Origin: Trichoplax sp. H2
Lineage: Eukaryota; Placozoa; Uniplacotomia; Trichoplacea
Assembly (NCBI GenBank): GCA_003344405.1
Contig: NOWV01000031.1
Coordinates: 124,001-188,000 of the forward strand
Direction of reading: 5' to 3'
DNA: 64,000 nt
The notes under the pieces: generated by a model
The model's input: only the letters and a program-made list of their open reading frames with translations
What the model was told of the DNA's origin: nothing
Databases searched by the model: none
Shown here: positions 11,806 through 24,732 of the stretch, in pieces
Numbering within the stretch: the first letter of the stretch is position 1
Layout of the letters: every line of letters begins with the position of its first letter
Translations under genes and position numbers: made by a program

Positions 11806-14800
11806 ATGGCTACGCATAAAAATATCCGCTCTACCATTCAATATTTTCATGACAATGATGCATTTTGTAAAATTATTCCTATCGAACATTTATTATCACG
11901 TCTTGTAATGAATAAAATTATCTTGAAAAAACATGCGGCAAGAATAAAGCGTAAAAACTGCAGACAGGAAAAGAATCAATTATTCTGTCAGATTTTACGA
12001 AAAGAAAGAAATGAAACTAATTTTATGACATTTTGCGATTTATTGTGCTGCGAATACGATCGAAATGTGGCAGAGATTGGACGCACTTTGCATGATATGG
12101 CCAGCTCACCAGGTATATCCAATGTAATAAACATGTGATTATAAATATTAAAATGAAGGTGTAAAGTAACAATAATTAAAATACTAATTGCATTCAAGAG
12201 GTATTGGCAATGATGTCTTTCTATCGACTTTCTGGAGCTACTGTAAAACTTAAAGTATTTTCGATAGTACACTGCACTCATTTATTGCTATCTTATCATC
12301 GTGCCAATACAATACTGGTATTATTATGAGAGATATTAACAAAATACTAATAAATTCACCTATGCATTTGTCTACTTTTTCTTCAATTATAGCATGTTGG
12401 AAAGAAGACAGCTATCAAAATTTCTCGCTTGACAGCTGTATCAAACCCCTAGCTGACCTTAATTTAACTTCTTTCAATTCTCCACAATATCATGCACTAA
12501 AAATGCAGCATGATTCCAGTGGTGCTCGACTACCAATTGGATATGTAGCGAACATCAAAGTAGAAGAACTAATTGCAATACAAAATCGGGAAGTCAAGAA
12601 TCGAATCCAGTCATTGGATTTATTTTATCAAAATCCCTTCATTAAGTTAGGAGTTTTTTTAAGGGCAACTGGTATTCCGGTAACATTAATTATGGTATTG
12701 TGGCAGCAAGATTTCATTTTTTCGATGGATATACTACAATATTTAGCCAAAGTAGGCTTACTAACCTTGTCCAAGAAAAACGAAAGGTAAAAAATCGAAT
12801 ATCCTTTTAGTTCTAAGAATAGGAATGGCCCATGATCGGTCTCATCCCAATATAGCTAGGTCCAATATTTGATCATTCAGTATAAGTACGATTATTTAAT
12901 TCATACAGCAGCATTGACTAAAATATGACGTCGATTTATAACATAACAGTAATGAAATTTCTCCCCGTAAATAATCCTATTTTATTGCGAGCCAATGACT
13001 GAAATTCAAGCTGTGTATAAATAAGCCCTGCAAACACTATATGCTGTTATTTGCAACTACAAAAATTTGTTTCACAGAAAATACCTAAAGTAGAAGGGTT
13101 AAATTTTTGGATATTTTTTCTAAATTCATCCATTTGTTACCGTGATTACTAGCATCTTATGATATTAAAATCATGTTTTACTATATAGTAATAACAGCTG
13201 TAATATTTCCAGCAACGCCACCGTTAAAGTAACTTATTTTCAATCAATTGTCTAGATGATCCCAATAATACCATTCTTAATATGTACCAGTTAAGTTATT
13301 TTCTTAGTATATATGCTCTATTTACGATTAAACTTGAGGTCAACCAGTGAGAAAAGTGATATTAGTAAAATTAGATCCTATTTATAAGCATATATGTCAC
13401 TTATAGAATGGAAGTTTTCAGTAAAGCTATGGAAAAGCAGGCTAGGTTTAGTTTAAATGCGAATGATAATTAATAAATTTGTCCGTAAGGCGGTTTAAAA
13501 ATATCAATTTTAATCTAAAGGCCCGGCAGTTTGCATTTCCTGAGTTGAAAATTTTACGTAGCTATCGTGACCATAAAATACCGCTAAACTAGGCAGGATT
13601 GGACAGAAGTTAAAGCCATATTTGTTTTGACAGTTAAATTTTACTTTCTGAACACGCACCGCAGAATGTTCATTTTTGGGATTATTATACTTCCTGGATA
13701 ACGAACAGTACAACTTATAATTACTAACTTGGTTTATAAATTTATGCCATAAAGATAAATGATTAATTCACATGGATATATCTTTATTTTAGGGATTGCT
13801 GCAATATCGACGAAGACGCGTTTCAATACGTTCAAAATATCCAGTCTTATAAGCCCGATTGTCATTCTTTGCTTTTAGATGAGCTAGAATTACAATGTCA
13901 TGGAAACTGGCACGAATTGCCAAATGATGGCTATATCTATCATTATCTTGTAAATCATGAGATAGCAGCAAACAAATTTAAATCAGTAAAATCGCTTATA
14001 ACTAATTTGCGATGGCTTGATTGTAAAGTGAATGCTCATCACAATTTATCTGTCATCTTGGAAGATTTTGTAAATATTAGAGACAAAATATCAGCACAGG
14101 TAATTATTATATTAAAATTACGTATGCATATTTAAGCATGAAAAAATACCTACGTTCAGGATTCTAATAGTGCAATTCTTATATATTATTCAGGATTGGC
14201 AGGAAATAATTCCTTTCTATCAATTCCTTATTCGCTATCAAGGGTATTTTGACATAAAATTAAATGACCTTATTCAGTTTATTTTGCAATACCAGCAGCC
14301 ACATCAATGTTGGTATGCAAAGGCAATCCAAATCGCAAAAGAAAGAGTCGCAAACAATTCTAAATTTCAATATTATGAAATAGTGTAAGTTTTATTTCGT
14401 CCGCAATTTTTTTTGCTCAAAGAAATGCAAATACTGATTACGATCCGGATGTAGTAGGGCAAATATCTGAATGCTTTTTATATTTCTAATGCAGTTCTTT
14501 AGCCAAAATACGTGCAAAATATTGCACGAGAACAATTACTGCTGATAATATAGAACGTATAATGACTTTTAGTTGTTGTAATCCTAAGTTGGGTCCTTTT
14601 AGAATGGTAGTTACAAATATGACTGATAGACATACTCAGGTAAGATGCTTCTTAGATACGAGTAAAGAGACATTATGTTTAGATATGCTGCCTTTGATAT
14701 TTAAAACTAATATCTTACATCAAGATTGTTATGAACGTGGAAACTGGGACAAAATTATTTGTCACTTCGAGTGTATGCATAGTAAAAATTTCATCGGATG

Positions 14801-17800
14801 GCAAAATGATTGCATACGTAAGTAGATCTTTTGACGACGTTATAATTCAGTAACTACCAATAAAATGTATTAAACTAACGACAATACATTTCTACTTTTT
14901 TCATTATCAATAATGCAACTTGTAATTGTCTTCTATGAATTAATAATACAGTGATAAATTGATATTTACAAGGGTTAAAATCTTCTAAATTTTATGTAAA
15001 AGCAAATAGTATAAGTGACAGGATTCAGATTTGAATTTTAGACAGTTAATATTTAATTCCTTTAACTGACGGTCGAAACCCGATTATTTTAAGAACCAAG
15101 TTATTTTCGATTCTGCATTAACGTAGGCTGACAATTTAAAACTCTGGCAAGTCTGGCACATTGATTGCAATACGGGAATGAAATTTATTACGGTAGATGG
15201 GATTCGTGATAATCACCAATGTAATGAGATGGAATTTCCAGTAAGCAACAATTCACTTATCGCTTCATGGCACAATAATTATATTTCGGTAAGGTGTAAT
15301 CTAGAACTCCTTCGATTTGCTTCTAAACTACAGGATTAACCATTAAGGAGTAAAATAAAAATTAATTACTCTACTTGTAACTACCCCATTATAGTATCAA
15401 CATTACCATGAATTTTTAGCAGTTAACAGACAAAAGCAGTAATTAATGTTCATAGTATCAAAAAATCTGATTTAAATTCAGCTGAGCTCTATTCTCAGTT
15501 ACCATATTTAATATCCAATACATGTTGTATCTAGATCTGGAAGATCGATCAGCATAAACTTTATATTTCAATGACGAAAAAATGGCGTGCTTTAAGTCAC
15601 TCAACGGTTCAAGTTTGTCAATTTGTTAATAATGATAACTCTATTTTGGTATGGGGTCATTATTCTCGAGCATATCAGCCCAACAAATTAGCTTGCTACG
15701 CTAATTACGACAATATCAAATCGCAACTCACTGGCAATTATTTCAAATGTTCGAAGATTGAATTTTGTGTAAGTGATTAAGATGACTAATAGGGTTACAG
15801 GCATTTCAATGTTAGCGATTTATTAAGATCATATCTGGAAAGTGGCTGTAACTTGATTTCATTTATACGTTATTATTGACAAAAGTACCCACTAACAGAA
15901 CTGTAATCGATCTTGATTATCCTTAAATTTAAGCTTTTAATCAAGTTTAATTACCATTCGTAGCTGCAGGCATCCTAATGTTAGCTGTTTATTGGTGTTA
16001 CGTCTTGTAAATATTACCGTAACCAATTATGTTGATCCTATTCGTTAAATCTTGCATAGGGCTCCATTAATGACTAAGAAATATTCATAGAATAGCAGAA
16101 AAAATCTTGAACATACTGTAGAAAGTCACAGAATATTGCCTGATACCACCATCTACAGTACTAAGTTAAAATTTCTAAATTCCCTTTTATAGTATTATAT
16201 GCGCGCAAAATTTGTTATGTATATCAGTACATCATATACTCTTCTACATTAAATTTAAAGAAGCTTCAAATATTAATTGAATGTCCAGTATAATGAGATA
16301 TCTTTACTGTTAGCATGGATTTAATTCGTGAAATCAAATGAAGTAGAAGCTATTGCTAGTTTCCTAGAAGTAAATCCATCTAAGGCACTCGAGTGATACA
16401 GGAAACTATATCTGCAGCGCATCCGCTAATTTTATCGTGGATTAATTAATCAAAATTAATTATACATTTTACCATTTTCTTATCCCTGTATTTAACCTAT
16501 GTGTATTTCTATTTAATAGGTATGGAAATTAGGCAAAGAACTACTTACAGATGAAACAAGGCTAACGATACGCTTTAAACATTTAAATCAGTTCAACAAA
16601 AGAAGTTTACGTGGATGTTTCCATGTTCTAAACCATCGCTTTTTTCTACTAGATTGCATCGTAGGAAAAGATTCATCACATCAATTTTATCATAGCTTAT
16701 ATTTAAAAGCAACCAAACATAGTGATATTGATTTAACAGGAGAAATAGATACGTTATACTATCAAATGCAACCCAGGTTTTTTAATACCATATACCTGTC
16801 CCAAGATAGGCAATCCATTGCAGAAGTTGTTGAAGACAGGATACAGGTAGCTAACTAGATCCAAGATATAATGCTAATCGTTCCATATAATAATAGCTTA
16901 AAAGATTTATTTCATTAAAATTTTAGATCTTTACTGTTAATGAAGATCAAATTTTGGCTTACGGTATCATATACTGCCATACTAACCTAAAACATGAATC
17001 GAAATATTATCTTACTTTCGTACATAATATGGATCAAGTAATGCTAAGTTATGAACAAAGAATTTATATTTTCGACGTCCAGAAAAGAAATACTCATTCA
17101 GCATATGATGATGAAGATAAAATTAAAATCATTTGTGCAAGTAGTGCCTTCGTTGATGATGCTGCTGTTTTAGTGCAAGTGATTTCCAAGCAGTCTATTT
17201 ATTTCCTTCAGGTTATTTTGCTACATAACGTATTTTAGCTGCTATTGGCTAATATAACAAGTCTTCATTTAGTATAAGCTTTTTCTTCAGCCTTTTTAAT
17301 ATATCATCGTAAAGGATTAACTTACGAAGAAATCGTTCTAATTTCTATAGACATATGAAGGTGAATCTTTGAAGCTTACCAATCAAGTAACGCTTGATAT
17401 AAATTCTCATGATCCTGAGAATGTATCTTGTGAGCTATTAGCAGATTGCAATTCTATCGTTATTATGCATGATTTCCCTGATTGCGAACACAATCAATTT
17501 GGTATACGCACTCATAAGTTAGATTTAATGAAGAAGCATTTGTCCATTACGGTGAGTTTTCGTATAAATTATGATTAGATAGTACGAAAAGATACGTATA
17601 AATTTAGTTCAGTAAAAGACTAACAGTAACATTGGATGTAGGTAAAAAATATAAAAGATATAAAAACTACATTCTGGAGCTGTAACTTAGACTTTGAATG
17701 TTCTCATTGGGTTCCTTGGCAAACTACTTGCAGATATAGAAAAGATAATCATCAGTTGATTGTCATAACATCTATAAATCAAAATGTAAGTTAATGCCTC

Positions 17801-19513
17801 TTTGTTGAGTTACCGAAGTTTTAATAATTGAAGTAAGCTCTTGTTAAATCGCTTGCAATTAACAGTAGTATGTAAGTCTTATCCTTAAATGTCTTTGCTT
17901 TAATGTGCAAATATCAACTTAATATAGTATACCCTACCAAAAAAATAGACCATAGTTGTTGCATTGAGGAGCATCAAATTGAAATAATATCTATAATTTT
18001 AATATTATTTACTGTACGTACAATGTAAATTCTAACTACTTCGCCAAGGTAGCAGTACATCAAATAGCATAATACACTAATATTACGCTTAGAAAAGTCT
18101 CCTACATGATGTATGCTTTGTGTACAAATAGCTCAAAATACGCTCTAGCGGTATGGAAGAGTTTAGGTTTCATCGATCTGCAAAAATTATTCGTCATTAA
18201 ATATCGTACCCGTCGTTGATATTAGTATGAAATAATTGTTGAATCATGCTAGGGAAAATCTTACTGGCTTCTTTATTCTTTCTTAGGACGTAAGCACTGC
18301 GATAAAATTTATCATATGGCTATTTGATTTCTGTAATGGAGAAATTTTACATGCTTACCGTCATGAGTCTAGTAGTCACTGTGACGTTCGTTATTTTTCC
18401 GACGATTTGGTGCTTTCATATACGCCAGACAGTAAAAGCTATATGGTAATTCATCAGAGATTCAGACTAATTCAGATTCTCCTGCGGCCGACATAAACCC
18501 TTATTAGTTGATTTACATCATATAAATATCATAAGATATTAGATACGATCTAGTTTGATTATTGATAGCAGACAGAGATTTATAGACCAGCTCATCTAGA
18601 AATTGGTTGATTGTTTTGATCTTTCATTGAGTAAAGAACATTAATCTACTAGAAAATTTGTAATCAAATTTCATTATCTGTTTATTTTAGCTTACTAAAA
18701 TTGGTAACTTAGAAACGGATCTGTTATATTACCCTATGCTATCATGTGATATCTCCTGCGTTTCAGCAATTGCAATTTGCAAATTGAATTTCCAGGAGAC
18801 TAAAACCTCCTGCACCTTTTTTCATTATACTGTCTATCAAGAAGATTTCAGAACTTGGCATGTTGATATAGAAAGAAAGGTGCGAGTGTGTTAACAACTT
18901 GATATTAGTTTAGAGATACAATTTAGCTATACTTTAGACCTAATACATGTGTAAGTAGTAAGTGCTGCACAAGTTTAAATGTTTCTACTGAAATGTATTT
19001 AGCAAGAAATAGAAAATGGAATCGATCAGATAGAATTTTATCGCATTGAAAATGACGAAAAAGAACTTGTTCAAACTTATCCATATTCTGATCATATATT
19101 ATTACTTCGCCATGAATCTGATTTATCGGTATGATTCTTATCTAACATACTTAGAACAATAATAGGAGCGGAGAGAAAATAATGTAAAAATCTCTGAATT
19201 TTATCCCCATTTATAGGTATACGACAAAAATGGAAATATAATTTTTCAAGTTATGAAAGGAAAATACTGTTTTCCGAAGTCACGAAAAGAGCATGGCAAT
19301 AAATCGTGGATTAGTCATAAAGAGTATATTATTATTGGCAAAAAGAACCAACTTGAACTCTATGATTTCATTCAAGAAAAATACTTGCCGGTAATAAAAT
19401 CCGCACAGATCGGTATCCCTCTTTTAATCCAGTTCGGTAATAGCAAAAGAATGATTGTCTACAATGACGCTAAAGTTTTCCTTTACATTACATTATTAAA
19501 AGAAACTGAATAA
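11806..19513 (+). CDS. APAF1-like protein: CARD, ARC/winged helix, helical linker, propeller; no P-loop (gene A)
   Basis: Predicted exons: 11806-12112, 12333-12786, 13793-14099, 14194-14384, 14495-14639, 14725-14817, 15127-15288, 15535-15768, 16520-16846, 16927-17211, 17351-17551, 17642-17785, 18287-18445, 18691-18879, 19003-19128, 19217-19513 (1206 aa). An equally framed variant joins 11806-12134 to 12256-12786 (1239 aa). Residues 1-100 look like a CARD (IEHLLSRLVMNKIILKKH, then a TFCDLL-type helix). Residues ~105-253 match NB-ARC only from its GxP helix (NSPMHLSTFSSII) through the winged helix (PVTLIMVLWQQDF). Exons 3-4 give the helical linker (IYHYLVNHEIAANKF, LITNLRWLDCKV). Later exons, all phase 0 from exon 6 on, are degenerate WD-type blades (VKISSDGKMIAY, LKLWQVWHID, VWKL). 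Walker A, Walker B and sensor motifs are absent. CARD and APAF1 roles in caspase activation are family knowledge; without the ATPase core, a regulatory or decoy role is only a guess. Confidence 0.78.
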
Positions 19514-22065
19514 TTTTTAATAAGGTATGTAGTGATTGGAGTTCATAAAAGTATATGAAGGATAAATCACTCAACCAGGGATAATAATTGATGTCCACAA
19601 GTTTAATATTCGACCGTTTTTACATTATTTTAAATGTTGTTAATACTGCATTAAATTAATCTCAATGAGTGATACACAATATTTGATTATAAGTTATTAA
19701 AAAAGAATTGAATTTCTTTGTGACATAGTGGCTATCCACAAGCCGTTGTGTAATCCTGATGTTTGCTGTTTGATTTAACTTGCTACCTTATAATATTAGC
19801 TACGCTCAACAAAAACGCTTCTTGGCTTGTTATTTTTGAATTGCGTAGAAAATTTTATAAATATTATTATGGTTGAATGCATATTAGTAAAGTATAATTA
19901 CACCGATTGTTTTTTGTTGTGTTGGTTTATATGCGTTTACTGGTTGTTATGAAGATTGCACAAATTTAAATAGGCACGTTTTCAATCCGCCAGTATTATA
20001 TTCTCACTAAAGCCACTGGTTGAAGCAATCGGTCTCATCATAAGATAATAATTGGAGCTATTAAGTAAGCATTTACCTAACGGAAATATCATTACCGGAT
20101 GGAATTAGTATCGCGAGCGGTATCTATGGCAATTATTTACATAATATCCGATCATATCGTTTTAGTTCATGATGGTTGTGAAGTAGTCTGCAAGAGCTCT
20201 AATCTTAATATCGCCAAGGACTTGATCTTAAGCACTGCCATTACTATAATTGAAAATATCAGGATTTTTACAGTTTGTTTCTAAAAGTTTATAAGCAAAA
20301 GTTATATTTTGCGACATTGCATGCATATAGTGTAGAACCTTTGATTAGTGTTTCTGTTCAATTTTCGAGTATACCATATTATTTCTAATTTCTGTTCTAC
20401 ATTGCTAACAAACGTTAGCTGGGCTAAACGGTGATAGATTTAATGTTGTTCTTGTAATGCCGGTTATATTATACCAAGCATAATTTAAATCAAACCGTAA
20501 TATATTAATCCATATCCATCATCCTGTCCTTTTCCATATTAAATTATTCTGCCATTAAGCAACATGACGTAAAAGGAGTTTGAATACAGCTTAAAGTAAT
20601 TTTAAGACAATCAGGAGTTAAAATAGTCGAGTCTTGGGCCACTTATAAGTATACCAATCCATTCAGTGCTAAGTTTTAATTTGCAGCGATACACCCAAAC
20701 AAAAGTAACTCACACCGTAATTTCTTTTTCGCTAACGTGTCGTATGAATTAAAATACTAGAAGTCTATAACTGATTCTTGTTTTATTCGTGTACTCCAGC
20801 TCACTGATTTACTTCTGTGAAAGGCTTGATATCTTTTACGAAGGTCGGAGAAGAAGTTGAAAGAAGGCGTAGGAAAGCAAAATATTAAAATGCATGCAGT
20901 ACAATAAAAGTAGGGTTTATTACTCAAGTGTTTAACTATAATATAACGTAAATTAAGTAAAGCTGATTGTTAACCTATTCAATATTATGAAAAAAGGAGA
21001 AATTCAAAAAAACAAAATGAAGCAATTTTTTTCAAATGTCGTGTAAATCCAAGTATGACAAGCGAATTTTAATGAGACATGAGCTAAGGTTAATGCAAGA
21101 AAGCACTTGAAAGTTAAGCAGAGCGTAATAGATTAAAGATAGATAGCGAATTACTGTGTATATTATCAAATTAGCTTAAGCATTTTACGAATCATTGCAT
21201 TTCTACTTTCTAGATAGTTGAAAGCTGCTTGCCAGAGCTTCAATATTTAAATGCTGTTGTATTTCGTGGACGGTTAAAGAGGCATCCATGTTGGATAGTT
21301 GGGCTATAAAAGTTTTATTTTGATATATTTACATACGAATCAAAACATCTCAAACTATGTTAGAACACCTTTCTATTTAAAGGGTGTGATAGTACACGGC
21401 TAAAATGAATTTATTGTTCGGCCTAAAGAAAAACTAATACCAGCATATTCGATAGACTATCAAAATATATTTACTAATGGCTTATATGGCCGTTTATTAT
21501 TGAATGCAAACCTCATCGAAAGTGTCAGTAGTTGCTTAACTTTCAAGTCTCAACCATTCGACCATGGCCATATTAATCTATATAATCGAGTTCAAGTTAG
21601 CCGCTCCTTCTCCTGCTTGCTTTTACCCGGCCACATACTGTATACCATGCTCGCTTTTAGCATAATTCATTCATCAATTATCATAACAATATCGTCCATA
21701 TTGATTGTAGAATAATAAGGCTCTGCTACTTTATATGCCGGTTAAGATTAATGATCATAGCTCTGTATAATACTAGAGTGCCTACTACTACTATAGTGAA
21801 ATATGGTGATTAGGTCTAGTCAAACGCCATAGAGTTGAGCTGCTGTTGGAAGTTGAACAAAACTCGATACAACTGAACTTTTCTTACTCAAAGTTCCACC
21901 CTAGCTACTAGGTTTGGCTCGACAACAGTATATGCTAGCGAATCAAGATTAGATTAATTGATCTTACTGAAGATTAAATCAAAACGTGTAGGAAAGGATA
22001 CTGCATTAGTAGAATCAAGATTATAGATAAGGAGTATCTAGAGTAAGCCATTTTGTTCAGCAGTA
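19514..22065. other. Long intergenic stretch, no gene seen
   Basis: 2.5 kb without a supportable exon. Small open frames at 20099-20284 and 21500-21715 have no family resemblance or splice context. A donor-like GTATGT at 19525-19530 lies just past gene A's stop codon, but I found no micro-exon series like that of gene B downstream. Confidence 0.55.
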
Positions 22066-22458
22066 ATGTCTTCTCGTTTAACGCTATCGTTATTGCCTCA
22101 TAATTTGGCTGTTTGTCGGTTGCAAGCGGACAGCAAGATACCTGAGTGGGCTACCATTAGTCATTCCTTTATTTCTATAACAAGAACATCGGATGAACTA
22201 TCCATTGTCTGCCAAGACGATATTGTACCTACGGATGTGCAAGCTGAAAGGCGTTGGAAGATATTTAAAGTAGAAGGGCCTCTCGATTTCTCCCTCACTG
22301 GAGTCTTGTTCAAAATTTTACAACCATTAGCGGACGCTAATGTCAGCATTTTTGCTCTTTCGACCTACGACACCGATTATATTATGGTAAAAGAAGAAAA
22401 GTTGGAACAGGCTAAGCAGCTTTTATCCAACAAGTATCGTGTGCAAGTACTTGAATAA
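22066..22458 (+). CDS. Stand-alone ACT-domain (ACT_7 type) amino-acid-binding protein
   Basis: Intronless 130-aa frame. The N-terminal half carries the family's opening (LSLLPHNLAVCRLQADSKIP, then a SFISITRTSDELSIVC strand-turn-strand). The C-terminal half is a clear ACT_7 domain: WKIFKVEGPLDFSLTGVL, LADANVSIFALSTYDTDYIM, then VKEEKLEQAKQLL. ACT_7 domains bind amino acids; in animals they occur in CASTOR arginine sensors, which carry several ACT modules. The two-part 130-aa architecture here is more like bacterial and fungal stand-alone proteins. Missing introns amid intron-rich genes, plus the bacterial-like length, raise the possibility of horizontal transfer or retroposition. The family call is firm; ligand and partner are unknown. 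Confidence 0.85.
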   Translation: MSSRLTLSLLPHNLAVCRLQADSKIPEWATISHSFISITRTSDELSIVCQDDIVPTDVQAERRWKIFKVEGPLDFSLTGVLFKILQPLADANVSIFALSTYDTDYIMVKEEKLEQAKQLLSNKYRVQVLE

Positions 22459-24119
22459 GTTATTTAGAATCTTGCTCTTGTTATCCATGGATAATTATGG
22501 CGATTCTATAGTGAAATTAGCAAAATATCGAACCATGTGTAGATACTGGACACTGTCCAGTACAGTAGTACAAAATGTTCAATCGTCCAGGTCTCTTTTC
22601 CTATAGCATAGACTACATCATACTAAAGTAGACCATCATTAGAATGTGCATTAGAACACTCTTAATTCAAGATGGTAATAGACTAAATTAATATTCTCGG
22701 TAATGTTAACGAATGGAGCACTTTCTTATTCTATAGTATAAGCAAGTATAGTACTCTACAGTCTACCCAAGTGGACAATCATTAGCATGCACAGTGAATG
22801 TATAAAGGTGATCATTGACTCTATAATTTTTTGGATAAGGTTAAAAGAATTAGATAGGATAAGCAACAAGCACAATGCTATCCATGCAGTTCCCTTTACA
22901 GTATATCAAAATTACAGGTCAGATCGCTGGCCTGTGTGAGTAATGTCAATCTTACTTTTAAATGTTTTCATAGAAGTGTAATCGGCATACTTTCTATACT
23001 GTTAGATGCAAAATTAACTTAAAAGACCGTTTAGTTTTGTCGATTACCTTTCAATGCTATTATCGAATGATATTCAAGTATAAAGGTCGATTAAGACAGT
23101 TTAAATATTGCCATAAATATTGAATATACAAGCAAGTTAAAAATTGGATTGATTAATCGTTCGATTATAACTTATTAATAAATATTTTAGGTGCAAAAGA
23201 TACCAAGCTCGTTAGGCTTGAGATGTAGAACTGGTCATTGAGTAATCGTACAGTATTTACTACTTTCATATCATAGCACAAATTGGATTGTTAACTTTCA
23301 TCACCAGATCAAATATATAACTGCTGGCTGCTATTTTACAGTTTCCTCTCTATGGTAACTTTAAGGACAGATTGGGATATATATGAGCGAATTTAGATAA
23401 CAACCGGAAGGTACAACCTGATCTGATGGGAAAGTTGTTTTACTTTATTGAGAATGATCTTACGTTCGTAAGAAAGCATGGTAATACTGCTAAGTAGACG
23501 ATTTAAGATTCGTATTGCTGTACTGGATAAGCTGAAAAATATCTAATAGTGTCTGATCAGGATTCTTATACCCATACTATTGCCGTTATAGTACTACAAT
23601 AATCTTGCCTATGCCAATCTCACACAAAAGATTGTAATAGCAAACTATATAATCATTAATCTGTGAAATACAATCGAAAGTAAAACGCTCAAATAATCTC
23701 TTTCCCACCGGTAGACAATATTCTTCCAATAAGTTTAGAATGCATTGATGAATAAACAATCATTTCCAAGAATATACAAACGAACAATTTAATATTAGAC
23801 AACTTTCAAGGCATCGAATAATAAAAATGGCTGAATCTATCGTTGCTGTATAAGTAAAAAATTTTCTTTATTGAATTTCGGATAAATTCAGAGCAGTTTG
23901 ATATGGAAAAAAATATTGCCGAATTTTTATTAAGAACAATTTCAACATTTGTTGCAAAAGTAACCCATTGTTCTATAGAGTAAGAATGCCAGAAATTTCG
24001 CGTATTCATTTTAATGATATAGTCGTAGTTTCATGGAAATTTGATAGGATGCCTATTACCTGGTCCACATTGTAACAAGCTAAACCTACCATTTTAAGGT
24101 AAACGATATTGTAGCCAGT
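22459..24119. other. Intergenic region without recognised gene
   Basis: No exon supported. Around 22553-22570 there is a short inverted repeat (CTGGACACTGTCCAG) next to GTAC-type words, a small relative of the palindromic blocks at 1-110 and 26380-26905. Confidence 0.5.
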
Positions 24120-24615
24120 ATGTTGCAATATCCAGTGGTATGATGGTCATAAATTGGCAAAAGTTTGAACTAGTCAATGTAGCTAATTTTAATGGAAGAA
24201 CAATGTGGAAAAATCTATCATTTAGCAGCTAGGAATCGAGTAGTACATTCGGTTTACAGGCGTCCTATTTAACTTTCATGAGTCCAAACATAACTCGTAA
24301 AATATTTTTGTACATCATTTTCAAAATTGTAAACATTAAAAACAGACTTTCATCATGACAGCGTGTTGTAATACACAGTGACATGATACCTATATAATCT
24401 GGCAAAAGTAAGAATGGTTCGGTGTAGCCAGTCTTATTGGCATAACGATATCGAAAAAATTATTACTGAGCAGTTAGGGATAGAGTAGTACAGTCGGCTT
24501 ACAGACGTCCTATCCAACTTTTAGGGTATCTAAGCATATCTTATAAAAAATTTTATGTTCATTCTAATTATCAATATCGTAAACATTTAAATCAGACTTT
24601 TATCATGTCAGTATG
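24120..24615. repeat. Diverged tandem duplication, ~245-bp unit
   Basis: Two diverged copies lie side by side. GGCAAAAGT occurs at ~24156 and ~24401, followed in both by matching landmarks: GTAGCCAGT near the unit start, GAGTAGTACA, a TTACAG-CGTCCTAT string, and a final CAGACTTT-ATCATG. No coding frame is kept. It lies just downstream of the fucosyltransferase stop codon. Confidence 0.6.
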
Positions 24616-24732
24616 ATAGGGTTTGAGGATAAAATAAATCTTTGTCAGGCGTAAACCACATTCTGTTGGCCCAGGGGTTGATCGTCTTGGATAGCTGAAT
24701 TGCATTTTAATGAACAGGAACTCTGCTTAACA

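Noticed and set aside
20099-20284. 61-codon frame between gene A and the ACT gene
   Set aside because: Hydrophobic peptide with no family resemblance or supporting neighbours.
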